A stretch of DNA of 64,000 bases from contig NC_135258.1 of NCBI RefSeq assembly GCF_964204865.1, positions 21,665,083 to 21,729,082 of the forward strand. Reading direction: 5' to 3'. The translations under genes were made by a program, and so were the position numbers. Positions within the stretch are counted from its first letter, which is position 1; each line of letters opens with the position of its first letter. Positions 45,718 to 56,482 of the stretch are shown here, in pieces. The stretch comes from Styela clava. Taxonomy: Eukaryota; Chordata; Ascidiacea; Stolidobranchia; Styelidae. The notes under the pieces are model-generated. The model did no database searches. It saw only the letters and a list, made by a program, of their open reading frames with translations, and was not told where the DNA came from.

Positions 45718-48700
45718 ATGTCATCTTCGCAAACCGGGTGCGTTGAGCAAAGTGATTCTGATGTAGAATGTAATCCGGAGGATACAGTGGCACAAAATCT
45801 GCCAAAGAAAAAGTCAAACTTTCTAAACGATATTGTGTTTTCCGTTCAGAATGGTTGAAAGAAGAAGGCATGTCATGGCTATCTAAAGTTGATGATTTCA
45901 CTGCAAACTGCGCATTCTGCCTGCCGACAGTTCTTTTCTGTTAAATATGACGTTAAATCCGCAGTTTCTAATCATGCTAAATCACAAAACCACACAAGGA
46001 CTATTTTGCAGAAAGAAAACAAAACTTTGTCTGCGTTTTTTGTTAAGACAGACAGTAAAAAAGAACAGCTTGTGATTTTGTCTGAACTGGTTTAAACTTA
46101 CCATGGCGTTATTCATTATCATAGTTTTGCCAGTCGAGACTGTGACAATAAACTACTCAAAAAACTGTGTCCTGACTCTGCAGTTGCTTCCAAGCTATCA
46201 TGCGGCACCACTAAGGTAGCCAGCTATGTTGAATGTGTTTTGGGGTCCAAAGCGCAAGAAATGTGCATTAAAAACATGCAAAATGTGTTCTTTTTCAGCA
46301 TTGGAACTGATGCATCAAATAAGGGCAATACGAAATTGTTCCCTATAGTTGTTCGATATTTTTCCAGAACCAGTGGTGTTGTCGATGGTCTGCTAGACAT
46401 CTACAATGATAGTAATGAATCTTCGGAAGCAATTGCTTATCGCACAAAGAATACTATCGAAAGAATTAACCTTAGCCTATCCTCAGTCTCGTCATACAGT
46501 GCCGATAATGCCTTAGTTAATTACGGTAAACATTCTTCAGTTTACCAGAAACCGAAATTAAATAATTCCTTCATTGTACAGGCGAATTGCAATGGCCATG
46601 TTCCCAACAACTTGGTGAAATACGCTTTGAAGGCTTTTGCCTTCGATGTGGAGTCATTCGTTATTAACCGCTTGAACCCGGCAAGCCGGTTTACCGGCTT
46701 GTTTGAGTACGCTCTGTGCCCCGGCAAGCCGGTTTACCGGCTTGTTTTTCGTGTCGGAGGGAATCAACTTTATGATCTCGTATCTCAAGAACCACAATGA
46801 GTATTTAAATAAATTTTATATTGCACGAAAGCTTGTTATTGGAACTAATTATATTGTGATGATCGGTGCTCTAATATACGATGTTTCAGTAAAATTGGCA
46901 ATTTGAAAGTGCGTATGAAATTATTGTATGATAACAAATATTTAATATAAAGAATTTCGACTTCTTGCCTAAATAGCCACATATTCAATCGGCAATATAT
47001 GTGGAGAATTTGAATAGCTTTTTATATACGTATCCAAAACGATTTTACGAAGAGCCATTCAAATTTTATGACCAAATATATTAGATTATCTGTAGATTTA
47101 ACAGCGACGCTGCGTCAAATTGATGTTCTCATTGAAGAGAGGCAACGTCTCGTCACGCACAACTTTACGCATATTACGCAAATGCAACTAAACGTGACGA
47201 TATCCGCAATAACGTTACGTAGAGATGTTATTATTTAAATGTCCGCAGGAAGTAATTAATTAACCCGATGCTACGCATTCAAAATTCGCACTCCGCTTTG
47301 ACTTTGACTGCCCGCTCAAGCCCCATTAAGTTGTGGTTACGTATACGCAATAAGGACAAGATTGTGATTTTATTAGCGGATAACGGAACAATAAAGACCA
47401 TGAAAAATGTATGAACATAAAAGACTGCTTGCTAAAAATTTTAAATTGAATATTGCACTTTGTTGTGCCCGGAACAATGAAGAACATGAAAATATTAGGC
47501 AGACTAAATCCAATATTGCACTTTGTTGTGCCAGTTATACCAATGGTTGTTGGTTTTGTTACCTATACATAGGTACTCATTACAGTATCTGTACTTATAT
47601 ACTGTCTCGCATCGTTTCAGCAACGCTTTGTCTTTAGCAGCTGGATTGGTTTTTTGGCAATAATGTAAATTTTGCTGCATACGACGCATCTATTATTAGA
47701 ACTGGCGTTTTGCGGTGAGGTATCTAGTTCTGGCGACGCATATGATCTTGGTGGAATAAGAGTTGCTCTTTCTGCATTATTAGTGCTCTCAGATATTATT
47801 CCAAGTACAAAGTACTTATTTTGGTTGATATTTGAACAAATACTCATGGGCGAATAAAACATTTTCCACGTGAAATTTTATATGACGATATTAACTTCAC
47901 TTCGCTATTACTGCACGCATTACTCGACGTCGGTACTTCAATCCATACAGGGTTAATATCATATCGAAACTCGGCGACCGATGTCCCGCTGAAAACGTCG
48001 TCGTGAAAGTTATCTTGCGCATTTTGCCACGCAATACGTTTCGAACGTACTTATCAACATCTTCATGACGGTAGTCACGTGATCGGCTTTTGCGTAGCTG
48101 TGTAATCAGTGCGTCATGGCCGCTTATCGATGTTGTTCACCCGACACAAAGATACACAATTAAATATTTAAATATAAAATCGGTTATATGGCAGCCACAA
48201 TAGTAATTCGAATATCAACAAAAACCTTATAAAAAACTCTTTATGAACATCAAATATTGGCAGTATATTTTGTACCAAACTAACAAAATTTCAAGCCAAA
48301 ACTCACATACATGCAGAAAAATGACTGTTAGATTAGGGTCAATTTTATTAATTTTGACAAAATGTATTTTAAAATGGAAAATACATTCTGAATGCACGAT
48401 AAAATTTCCTTTCGATTGAAATGTCTCATAACGTGCTTCCTATAATTGGTAAAAAGTTACAAGCGTGCCAAATAGCCAGTATTTAGACTTATTTTATTGT
48501 TCTACCAATACGGCGCCGCGAACCTTCAGGGTGAGCGAGTAACTTCGCTCAGAGCCGTCCGAGTTCAAAGAGTTAAGACTTACAATTCGTTTGCATCATC
48601 GGCAAAGAAATCTGAGGCTTTCAGAGACTTTCGTAATTTCGTCGATGGCTAAGTCTATATCTACTACCTGCTATTGATAGACTGTTATTGTGTTTGCTAG

Positions 48701-49489
48701 CGCTGATATCATATTTTATATCGCAAGGGGAAGACAATGTAGCTGAAATTATATGGACAGAGTTTTCTTGTGAAGAAAGCCTTAACACTCTGCCACATTG
48801 TATTTTGAATTTTGTACAAAATGTACTGAATATATTTGAAGAAGCCATTAAACGACTCGAATCAAATTCTACAACTGCCACAGTACTGCATGGAATAATG
48901 ATGAGTGTTGAGGAAAAGTTACAGCAGCGATATATTATGGAAGCAATGCTACAAAACTCATTAATTTTGTCGAAGTCAATTTTTCTGACAGGCAAAAATT
49001 TACGCAAGCATTTGACCCTTTTTTCAACGTAGTTTGTCATACGTACATAGATGGTATGATTATGAGCATTCGTTTTTCAAGGACATAGCCCCACTTGCTC
49101 TTGAAAATGACATTGAATGAACATGCTTGTTTTCACTCGTTGAACGCTTGGGCATAAGTCTCGACGTCGATAAATTGTATGAAGAACTGTGTGCACTGAG
49201 AAAGGTTCGCAGTGAACTTTTACGATCGACTTGTGACGTTTCAAACAGATGGGTGAAGTTCTTTGCCACTCAGCAGCCAGAAGATACACAACTGTTACGT
49301 CTTTTGTCATTTGTCCTGTCAATTCCAGTGTCAAACGCAAATTGTGAAAAAGTGTTCAGTATTATGAATGCGCTTTGGACCAATAGTAGAAACAAACTAA
49401 ACTCTAATCTTGTTAAAGCTGAACTGATGGTGAAATTGAATTTTCATATGTCATGCAATGAGTTTTACAAGTTTATCAGCAATGACTAA
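45718..49489 (+). pseudogene. hAT transposase of element A, interrupted and shifted
   Basis: An ATG at 45718 opens MSSSQTGCVEQS. The BED/TTF-like finger reads EWLKEEGMSWLSK, NCAFC, then in another frame FFSVKYDVKSAVSNHAKS. The core FSIGTDASNKGNTKLFPI and SYSADNALVNYGKHSSVY lies at about 46290-46545. A 1.9-kb insertion then splits it. It resumes YNSFASSAKKSEAFRDF (48577 on), LLALISYFISQG, VLHGIMMSVEEKLQQR, and ends with the dimerisation domain SIPVSNANCEKVFSIMN at 49317-49365. Stops and frameshifts occur near 45850, 45930, 46095 and 49030. Non-functional. Confidence 0.85.
46668..48572. mobile_element. piggyBac-type insertion with TTAA duplication
   Basis: The 1,905-bp element lies between TTAA at 46664-46667 and TTAA at 48573-48576. 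The left end is ccgcttgaacccggcaagc and the right end, reverse-complemented, is ctctttgaactcggacggc. Removing the element plus one TTAA rejoins the hAT frame as ESFVI-K-TYNSFASS. Just inside the left end the palindromic word ggcaagccggtttaccggct occurs twice. A second internal repeat, ttgcactttgttgtgcc, lies at 47454 and 47516. No transposase was recognised, so it is non-autonomous. Confidence 0.88.
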
Positions 49490-49646
49490 GATCTTCTTAA
49501 AGCGGCTAAATCCCAAGAAAAATACAAATTTAAATACCAGAAAGACTGATATTTTGCGTTTTTTTATTGTGAAATAATTGAATCTACTTAATACAACTTG
49601 TACAATTTTCTTGATTTTTTCGCTTTTATTCCCCAAAGACGGATGA

Positions 49647-49775
49647 CATCAAAAGCAACAGTGCGCGACTGATGATTGTGAAGCGTTATTTTCACAAACT
49701 CCAAATTATTTAGAGGCTTGGTGTTTGTGAAAATAACGCTTCACGCTCATCACTCGTGCACTGTTGCTTTTGATG
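49647..49775. repeat. Near-perfect 129-bp palindrome
   Basis: The arms are about 60 bases each. The left arm starts catcaaaagcaacagtgc, and the right arm read backwards starts identically, with about six mismatches overall, including the gtgaagcgttattttcacaa block. The spacer is under 12 bases. It is a fold-back MITE near the right end of hAT element A, and would form a strong hairpin in RNA or single-stranded DNA. Confidence 0.85.
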
Positions 49776-49829
49776 TAATTCGTGTTTCACAAGCTTCTGT
49801 CGCTCAAACTTTCAAACACCAAGTCTACC

Positions 49830-50348
49830 CAGCGGTTCCCAAACTATGGGTCGCGACCCACTGGTGGGTCGCAAAGGAATCTTAGTGGGTCGTGAAAAGA
49901 TGTAGAAAGCTTTGATTAATTACACTGGTTATTAGGATCGGTGGCGACTCGAACACGTAAATCTTCGAAAAAACAAAATAAATTGAATTTAAATTATAAT
50001 CTGTGAAAGTTTCATTTTTACGATCTTCTCAAAGGAACAAAAATGTGCTACACAAAGAATGACCTCAAAGGAACAAAAATGTGCTACACAAAGAATGACC
50101 ATGTGGCTTTTTTTACCCATAGCAGTTTTGTACACCGTACAGCACTTCTTACCGTGTTTCCCTGAAACTTAGACAGGATTTAGATTTTTTTTCTTTTGAG
50201 GAATACCACTATAGGTTTTTTTTGGAAAAGGTCTTTTGTGTTCATTTATCAGAAATAAAATTACATTGTAGAAAATCACGAGATGGGTCGCCATAAGCTG
50301 TGGTAATGAATAGTGGGTCGCAACTCTAAAAAAGTTTGGGAATCACTG
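49830..50348. mobile_element. hAT-like miniature element with gggtcgcgaccc subtermini
   Basis: The left end cagcggttcccaaact and the right end, reverse-complemented cagtgattcccaaact, match at 14 of 16 positions. Subterminal gggtcgcgaccc and gtgggtcgc words resemble the SPIN group of hAT elements. The flanking octamers are only partly similar. It contains a perfect 36-bp tandem duplication at 50028-50099. A relative with the same terminus is at 1077-1165. Confidence 0.7.
50028..50099. repeat. Perfect 36-bp tandem duplication
   Basis: The unit begins ctcaaaggaacaaaaatgtg and ends aaagaatgac. The two copies are identical, so the duplication is recent or is an assembly artefact. Confidence 0.9.
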
Positions 50349-50495
50349 GTCCATACATTAAAGGTATCCCGGAATGGCTTAACACAAAGTTGGCAACCTC
50401 ATGGTCGACCATGTCAAAGGCTTTAAGTTGGGGTACCGTCATGACAAATATCGAGAGGTTCTTTTCACGAGAATGACGTATCACAGTGTCTAGGT

Positions 50496-52142
50496 CAGCG
50501 TTTCCCAACCTTTTTTGGTCGCGGACTATTTTCTCACCGGCGAAAACCTTTGCGGACTCAAGGTGCGTTTATTGCAACGGTACTCTGTACAAGAGTAGCA
50601 ATAAAACCAAACACAACAGAAATTTAACGAATTTTAAAATCGGAAAATTTGCTGCAATTACGCGTTCGTTAAAAGAGCCGACTGTTTCGGTGTATAATGG
50701 ACTTTTTTGTCGTACAATATTCGATCCATGACAACGACGTGAATTTAAAATGTCGTTCTATTTTAATTCAATTGTGTTCATGGTAACTCGCGGTTGCGTC
50801 GACTTACGACTAGATGAAAGAATTACTTCTTTAAAATTCCACGGCCATCTGCGAACATAATAATGAGAGAATATATTGCCCGATTATTACTTATTGATCT
50901 CGACAACTATGTTGATAGGTATTTGTCTGTCTGTATGTTTGGCTGTTAGATGCACGCGGTATCTCACAAAAGCGAGGTTGAATCTGCTCCAAATTTTGCA
51001 TGTGCATTCATCATTTGATTTTGGATGAATTATGTCATCTAATTAGCGAGTTATTAATTAATTAGTGATGGGACACACGGTGTCGCTATGGAGTAAGAGC
51101 GGATGAATCGAAACCACAGTTTCTGTTTTGGGGATCCCCCAACTTTCGATCGATAAGTCTTCGGTCTCTGACCGATATTCTCGTATTCAGCTTTGATACA
51201 TATTTTTTGCGATCTTGTGATTTTGTTATCACCGCTAGAAAAAATCCTACTATATCTGCTTTAAATTTCCAGAATGTACAACTTAATTTAGTACTTCGTA
51301 CATATTCATCGCCTTGAAATTCTCGCGAACAACTTCTGAAGTAATCGTCGCGTATACGTCACTCGTTAAAAGAGCCGACTTTTCAATGAATTTTTCTGTT
51401 GCATAAAATATTCAATCCATATGTGTGATTCTTTTAATCTGCGGTTGTGTTGACGAAATAAGATCAATACTACTCAGAAAGTACCATGACAATGCGTGGT
51501 AAAGTGTCCGATTATATTTTGTTTAGATTAGTTTTTTTGTGGATTCGACAAATCGGAGCTGTTCGTACAACACTTACGGCGCTCCATTACTACTGTACGT
51601 ACCAATGTAGAGGCAGTAAAGCAAAGAATACAAAAGTAAATGCAGTGGTACGTATTCTACGGTAGCAACCGAAATTTTGCGATTTGCAATGTCCAAAAAA
51701 GCGTTTTTAATCGGTTGCGGTCGCCATTTACAGAAAAAAATTTATTCCACTTGCATTATTACGTATTATCTATCGAAGCCTGCACAGACTCGGAAATCCG
51801 CAAGTGAGTTGTGAAATCCAATCGTTTGATAAGCGACTTGCAAGTGACCTGTCGCGTCACGTGTTAACAACCACGTAAATTGCCATTACAATAGTTGAAT
51901 ATTCGAATATATGCCCAGCCCTACTCAGTAACCAGTAATTATTGACTCGATTAATGTCATGTAAATAAACTGGCTTTTTGTGTTTTATGTTTTATGTAAA
52001 TTCTAACGTAAATCGTAACTTGGCTGATGGTTAAGTTCCACAAAAACGTTTGCGGCCCGCAGTGAATTTCTGGCTCGTTGCGGACTCATTCAAACGCTCT
52101 GCGGACTCATTTGAGACCGCGGACTCGGGTTGGGAAACACTG
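50496..52142. mobile_element. hAT element B, non-autonomous, perfect 8-bp target duplication
   Basis: The ends are cagcgtttcccaacc and, reverse-complemented, cagtgtttcccaacc, one mismatch in 15. The target duplication gtctaggt is exact at 50488-50495 and 52143-52150. It sits in the LINE, whose frame resumes on either side. The 1,647-bp body has no transposase. The words cgttaaaagagccgact and attcratccat occur twice (about 50672 and 51364), flanking an inserted repeat B copy. Confidence 0.9.
50887..51190. repeat. Dispersed repeat family B, short inverted copy
   Basis: ttgataggtatttgtctgtc, ttagatgcacgcggtatctc, ctccaaattttgcatgtgca and ggggatcccccaactttcga occur in the reverse order and strand relative to 30017-30910. 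The middle portion of the long copy is absent. It lies within hAT element B. Confidence 0.75.
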
Positions 52143-52299
52143 GTCTAGGTTGTTGCGTATGTCTTGGATCGATTTTTGGGTCCTTGTGATAACACCATTC
52201 AGCACGTTTTTAAGGCGGGTTGATATAATTTTTGCCATGATCTTGTAGTCAACGTTTAAGTTTGCAATAGGTCGCCAATTTTTTAACATCGTTGAAAAT

Positions 52300-52782
52300 A
52301 ATTCCGGCCAAAGGCAAATTATTTACCATTTCGAACCTGTATCTAAAAAATATTTTTGAATCTGGTTTACATTTCATATTTGACTATGGGTCAACATCGT
52401 TGTAAATAGACTACACAACGGAAAAGTTGCTCTGTTTTACTTTTTTACACAAATTCTGATTACTTTTATGAGACATATTCTAATTAGTTTCTTATCATTC
52501 TTTCGAAACAAGCGTACAGACGACCTGAAAGTAACAAGCAATGTAGAACAACAAGTAAAATTTTGTCTTTAGATACAAGCAAAAACAGTATTACGAAATA
52601 TATATCAACCAGATTAAGTCGACATGGGCGGTTACTTTTATCTATCTAGAAAATTTCAGCAGACTAGCAATTCAGGTAGAAATAGCAGCATGGTACTATA
52701 ATTAAAAAGGTGCAATTTGTTCTGTATAAATGTTTAAATGTATATATAAATATATGTCATTCTTTTATCTTATTTTGTAAAG
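52300..52782. other. Gene-free stretch between the LINE and a putative exon
   Basis: AT-rich, with no recognised feature. A pyrimidine-rich tract at its end precedes the possible acceptor at 52781-52782. Confidence 0.35.
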
Positions 52783-52914
52783 TCAATCAACTTGTTGGAA
52801 CATCCTGAAATCTTGAATTTCGATCGAATTCCAAAATCGCTGAGAGCGTTTACAGCTCTGACAATGGTTGGAACATCTGGATTAGGAGTTGCAGTAAAAG
52901 CTCATATGATGTAA
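52783..52914 (+). CDS. Possible last exon of an unidentified plus-strand gene
   Basis: After a pyrimidine-rich acceptor (tcttattttgtaaag) an open phase of 43 residues ends in TAA. The peptide starts SINLLEHPEILNFDRIPKSL and continues RAFTALTMVGTSGLGVAVK before HMM. Its balanced composition and a short hydrophobic stretch near the end, like a C-terminal membrane anchor, look more like a host protein than transposon debris. I do not recognise the family. No upstream exon was found. The gene would have to reach across the transposon nest, or the exon is a relic. Confidence 0.35.
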   Translation, partial: SINLLEHPEILNFDRIPKSLRAFTALTMVGTSGLGVAVKAHMM

Positions 52915-53009
52915 CCACCTAAGAATAGCAAATTTGTTATATTGCTTTGATACAAGAAATGAATTTTTATTTCGTCTTTTGTTACTGTATCGTTTATTAT
53001 AAATAGTAA

Positions 53010-53261
53010 ATGTCAAAAAGCTATTTTGAAAAGTTAGTGTCAATTTTATCAGCTATATGTTTCATCGAAGCCATTCATACTGTAAAACAATACATTCAAT
53101 CAGGAAATCCGTATAGAATGAATGTTGGAAAAGCTTTTGACCACAACCATGGAACATATCGAGAACAACATAGGATATTACATGAATACGGCGATTCTGA
53201 AACCGGAACATTAAAAGATGTTTTTTTGCAGATTTATCTATCTGTAAATGAATTTTGCTAG
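53010..53261 (+). CDS. Unidentified 83-residue reading frame
   Basis: It reads MSKSYFEKLVSILSAI and later AFDHNHGTYREQHRILHEYG, ending LSVNEFC. The composition is plausible for a protein, with a hydrophobic N-terminal segment and a charged remainder, but no family is recognised and the ATG context is weak. It lies 96 bases beyond the putative exon at 52783-52914. It may be a small gene, an exon or chance. Confidence 0.2.
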   Translation: MSKSYFEKLVSILSAICFIEAIHTVKQYIQSGNPYRMNVGKAFDHNHGTYREQHRILHEYGDSETGTLKDVFLQIYLSVNEFC

Positions 53262-53435
53262 TTGAGTATCCAACTAACAATAAGACACTAAGTGATTTAA
53301 GGGCTTTGCTGCACACTAACACAAATATATTTATGTGCACTTCGTCTGAACTTGGTATGATAGTTCTTTATTCTTGCTACAGCATCCTTGCATTATATGC
53401 ATACGGATCCACCGGCACGCAAACATAGAAGAAGG

Positions 53436-56400
53436 CAGTGGCGGCGCGGCAATAGGGCCAACCGGGGCAATGCCCCGGTTGTTTTTTCGGTATAATAAAA
53501 AATATTCGAAAAATACCTCAATATCGGTTGCACAGACTGTCTACACTAGCCATATTCTCCCGACATGGTTCATTTTTCGCTCGCAAAGCCTTCGCCGAAC
53601 GTCGGCGGGGCGACGCCGATTTTGCCCCGGTTGCTCATTGTATATCGTATTCTCTCTTTTATCTTCCACTCGCCGCGTTTGTCTCGTTTGTTTTCTGTTT
53701 CTTTTACTAAATCATCGGGGCCGATCGGGGCTAGCCCCGAAATTATGACGACACAATGCCGACGTTTCTTACAACAACGTGTTGACATATTCACGCATTC
53801 CTTCTCGTTCGTTGGTTGCTTGAAGAGTTGATAGTTTCCTCGCCTTCGTTTTTGTCGCTTGTTTCGCTATTTGAATCAGTTAGAGACCTTTAGTCCATTT
53901 GCTTCGATTTTCCACATTCCTTTTGAGCTCCTCACTTCTTTCCGGCTTCGCATTTCTTAGCCTTAGACCTCATAATGAATAAGGTTGATGCACTACTTCG
54001 CACTCCGTTTTCGCAGCTGCCGCTGGAACAAAAATTAGAGGTACAACGTCTTGGGCCTTATCAACCAAAAAATTGTTCACTGGAACAATCCCATGCGGAG
54101 GAAAGCGTCGGCGTACATTCTGCGCAGAAACTTGGTAAAAAAAACACGAATGGTTGTGTTACAGCGAGGACAAAAATGCACTTTTTTGTTTTTATTGCCT
54201 ACTTTTTGCTACCGCCCGTGACTCACGTTGGTGTAAATTTGGTTTTAGAGATCTTAAACATCTTTCCGAGCGTGCCAGGGATCATCAATCTTCTATGGAG
54301 CATCTGGACAATGCAGTAAAATACCGAACATTCGGAAATGTTAATATCGCAGCACAGTTGGATGAAGGACGCGCGGTTTCTATTCGTCGGCACAACCAAA
54401 ACGTCGAGAAAAACCGCCATGTTCTCGGTCGATTGATAGATGTTTTGAAGTTCATTGGTTGTCACGAGCTGTCCCTCCGTGGGCACGATGAACGGGCTGG
54501 CTCTTCAAATAGAGGGGTATTTTTGGATATGGTGGAATACACCGCATCCCTAGATACAGTATTGAGAGATCATCTTGATGCCGCAACTGTTTCGAAAGGG
54601 ACATCTAAGGATATCCAAAATGATTTGCTCGACTCAATGTATAAAATTTATTTACAACATTTGGCTCTGGAAATTGAGAATTGCCAGTTCCTTTCGATTC
54701 AGTCTGACGAGAAAACTGACATCACGTGCGTTTCCCAACTGGCTGTGATTTTTCGGTTTGTGAAAGATGGTAAACCTACCGAGAGATTTCACAGCTTTGT
54801 ACCAATCGTTGATCGCACGGCTTGCGGGATATCGGCTGTACTGAAAGAAGTGTTACAGCCTTACAACGCGAAGTCAAAATTGATAGCTCAAACTTATGAC
54901 GGCGCGGCTGTCATGAGTGGGTCGAAACATGGTGTTCAAGTTTATATAAAAGAAGATTTTCCTCATGCGCATTTTTTACATTGTTATGCACACCAATTTA
55001 ACCTCGTTATTAAAAATATGTGTCTTGATACCCCTCTCGTCCGTATATTTTTTGCAAATGTTTCGGGGTTTTCTTTTTTTTTTCCGTTTCGCCGAAGCGC
55101 TCTGACCTCCTTCGCCAGATATGTAGCCGCCGTCTCCCAGCTTGTGCACCAACACGTTGGAACTTCCAATCACGCGTGGTGCAGGGCGTGTCCGAAATTA
55201 GGTCTGAGCTCATTGGGTGTTTCAATGGCATTCAGAGCTCTCCGGTTTGGGACGAACGCTCTGTGAGGGAGGCGGCAGGTCTAAAGCGTCTGCTAGAAGA
55301 TGGTGAGTTTTCATTTTTTCTCGTTTTTTTCTCCACAATATTCTATCACGTGGATGTATTATACGGCGCATTGCAGTCAAGGCTAATGGATAGAGCGTCT
55401 GTGCAGTCGTGTATTTCAGACTTCTGCGATGCTGTATCTCGTATCCGGGAAACAATAAAATACGACGACACATGGATTGCTTCTTTACGCCGCGGGCAAA
55501 CAACGCAGCGTTTGATTTTGTCTGTAAAGGAATGCCGTGACATTCTGGTGAATCAAATAGGCGATCGTCTGCGCACTGAACACCTTGCCGCGTTCTCTTT
55601 GATGAACCCCAAAAATTTTTCAAAATTTGCACGTCAATTTCCCATCTATTTGTTGGCTACTGTCTCCAAATTTTACCCCATGATAAACGTGGGTAAATTG
55701 GAAAATGAATTGCGATGTATATACACCAATCAAACTTTTTTGAACATCACATCAACTTGCGCGCTCTGTGAGTTCCTCATAGATAACACTCTAGTAACTA
55801 CCTTTGCGGCGTCTGCAAAATTTCTGGACATCATTTTGACGACGCCTATTTCTTCCGCCGACGCAGAGCGAACATTCAGCACGCTGAAGCGTATTAAAAC
55901 GTATCTCAGAAACACAATGAAGCAAGATAGACTAAATTCCTTGGCTGTTTTATCCATTCACAGAGACGTTATTTCTGGGATGCATGATTTTAATCAGCGC
56001 GTTATTGAGCATTTTTCTTCCAAGAAACCGCGGCGTGTTGCATATATGTTCAAGCAGTAGAAGTCTAGCAGCATATATATCTATGAGTGAGCGACGCATG
56101 TCCTTATCTTTGCATTATTTTTCCTTTCTTCATAGTGACGTTTTAAACCTTATTTTAGGTTTTGTCTGCTTTCCCGGAGTTTCTGTTAATATGTCATTGT
56201 ATTTATCTGGGTAAATATTGCCTTTCCTTTTGGAAGAGGTTTCAAAATAAACTATGTCTATATTTATTAATCCCTTGACTTGGACCGGTTTTAATAACAC
56301 TTTCTTATCGTTAAAAATTGGCGCTTTTGCCGATTGGTTGTTACCGATGGAATGGTTTTTATACTCATAAAATGATGGGAGAACTTACAGCGCTCATCCT

Positions 56401-56474
56401 GTCCCCGTAGATGGGGGTGACTTGGTCCCGCAGTAGCTTGCCCCGGTTGTCAAAATGACCACGCGCCGCCACTG
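53436..56474 (+). mobile_element. hAT element C with perfect 8-bp target duplication
   Basis: The ends are cagtggcggcgcggc and, reverse-complemented, cagtggcggcgcgtg, identical for 13 bases. The target duplication gaagaagg is exact (53428-53435 and 56475-56482). Subterminal ccggggcaatgccccgg words appear on the left and gccccgg on the right. It carries one transposase gene, now shifted in several places. Length 3,039 bp. Confidence 0.93.
53975..56060 (+). pseudogene. hAT transposase of element C, several frameshifts
   Basis: The first frame starts MNKVDALLRTPFSQLPLEQ. A slip in the A8 run near 54136 moves the frame to LCYSEDKNALFCFYC (TTF-type finger, 54154 on). Core motifs follow: SDEKTDITCVSQLAVIF (first Asp), AQTYDGAAVMSGSKHG (second Asp) and LHCYAHQFNLVI (CxxH). 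The region around the RW motif near 55175 is shifted again, and a third frame carries RSELIGCFNGIQ, VSRIRETIKYDD and the dimerisation domain SSADAERTFSTLKRIK, ending 56060. Same ZMYM1-like group as the element at 35157 but clearly a different family. Confidence 0.85.
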
Positions 56475-56482
56475 GAAGAAGG

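Larger units (their letters stand above)
44546..50400 (+). mobile_element. hAT element A, host of nested insertions
   Basis: The left end holds tagggctgccaaccgtcccg and repeated cccgga words. The right end, reverse-complemented, is gaggttgccaac followed by ccggga words. The LINE is interrupted exactly here. The heptamer tggtcga is found on both sides (44538-44544 and 50402-50408), and the LINE frame continues across if one copy is removed. The first base of the 8-bp duplication differs (g/a). Inside lie the transposase remnant, a piggyBac-type insertion, a palindrome and another hAT-like element. Confidence 0.8.
42900..52300 (-). mobile_element. LINE (L1/Tx1-like), split into three parts by two hAT insertions
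   Basis: Minus-strand parts are about 52300-52151, 50495-50402 and 44544-42900. Reading across the two insertions gives one reverse transcriptase in order: NWRPIANLNVDYKIMAKII, then VIRHSREKNLSIFV, KAFDMVDH, ILETVGVP, GIRQGCPLSMLLY, a YADD box, RMLSRRGRIKVLNS, and a C-terminal region with CKLCANQEDTTKHLF (Cys/His knuckle). Motif style is L1/Tx1. The endonuclease end is missing, so the copy is 5'-truncated near 52.3 kb. Several stops and shifts occur (for example near 44390 and 44460). Confidence 0.85.

Noticed and set aside
46703..46906. Reading frame across the end of the hAT core
   Set aside because: It is inside the piggyBac-type insertion and has no known motif.
53374..53831. Overlapping plus and minus frames of 60-124 residues
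   Set aside because: They lie in the left subterminal part of hAT element C, without motifs.
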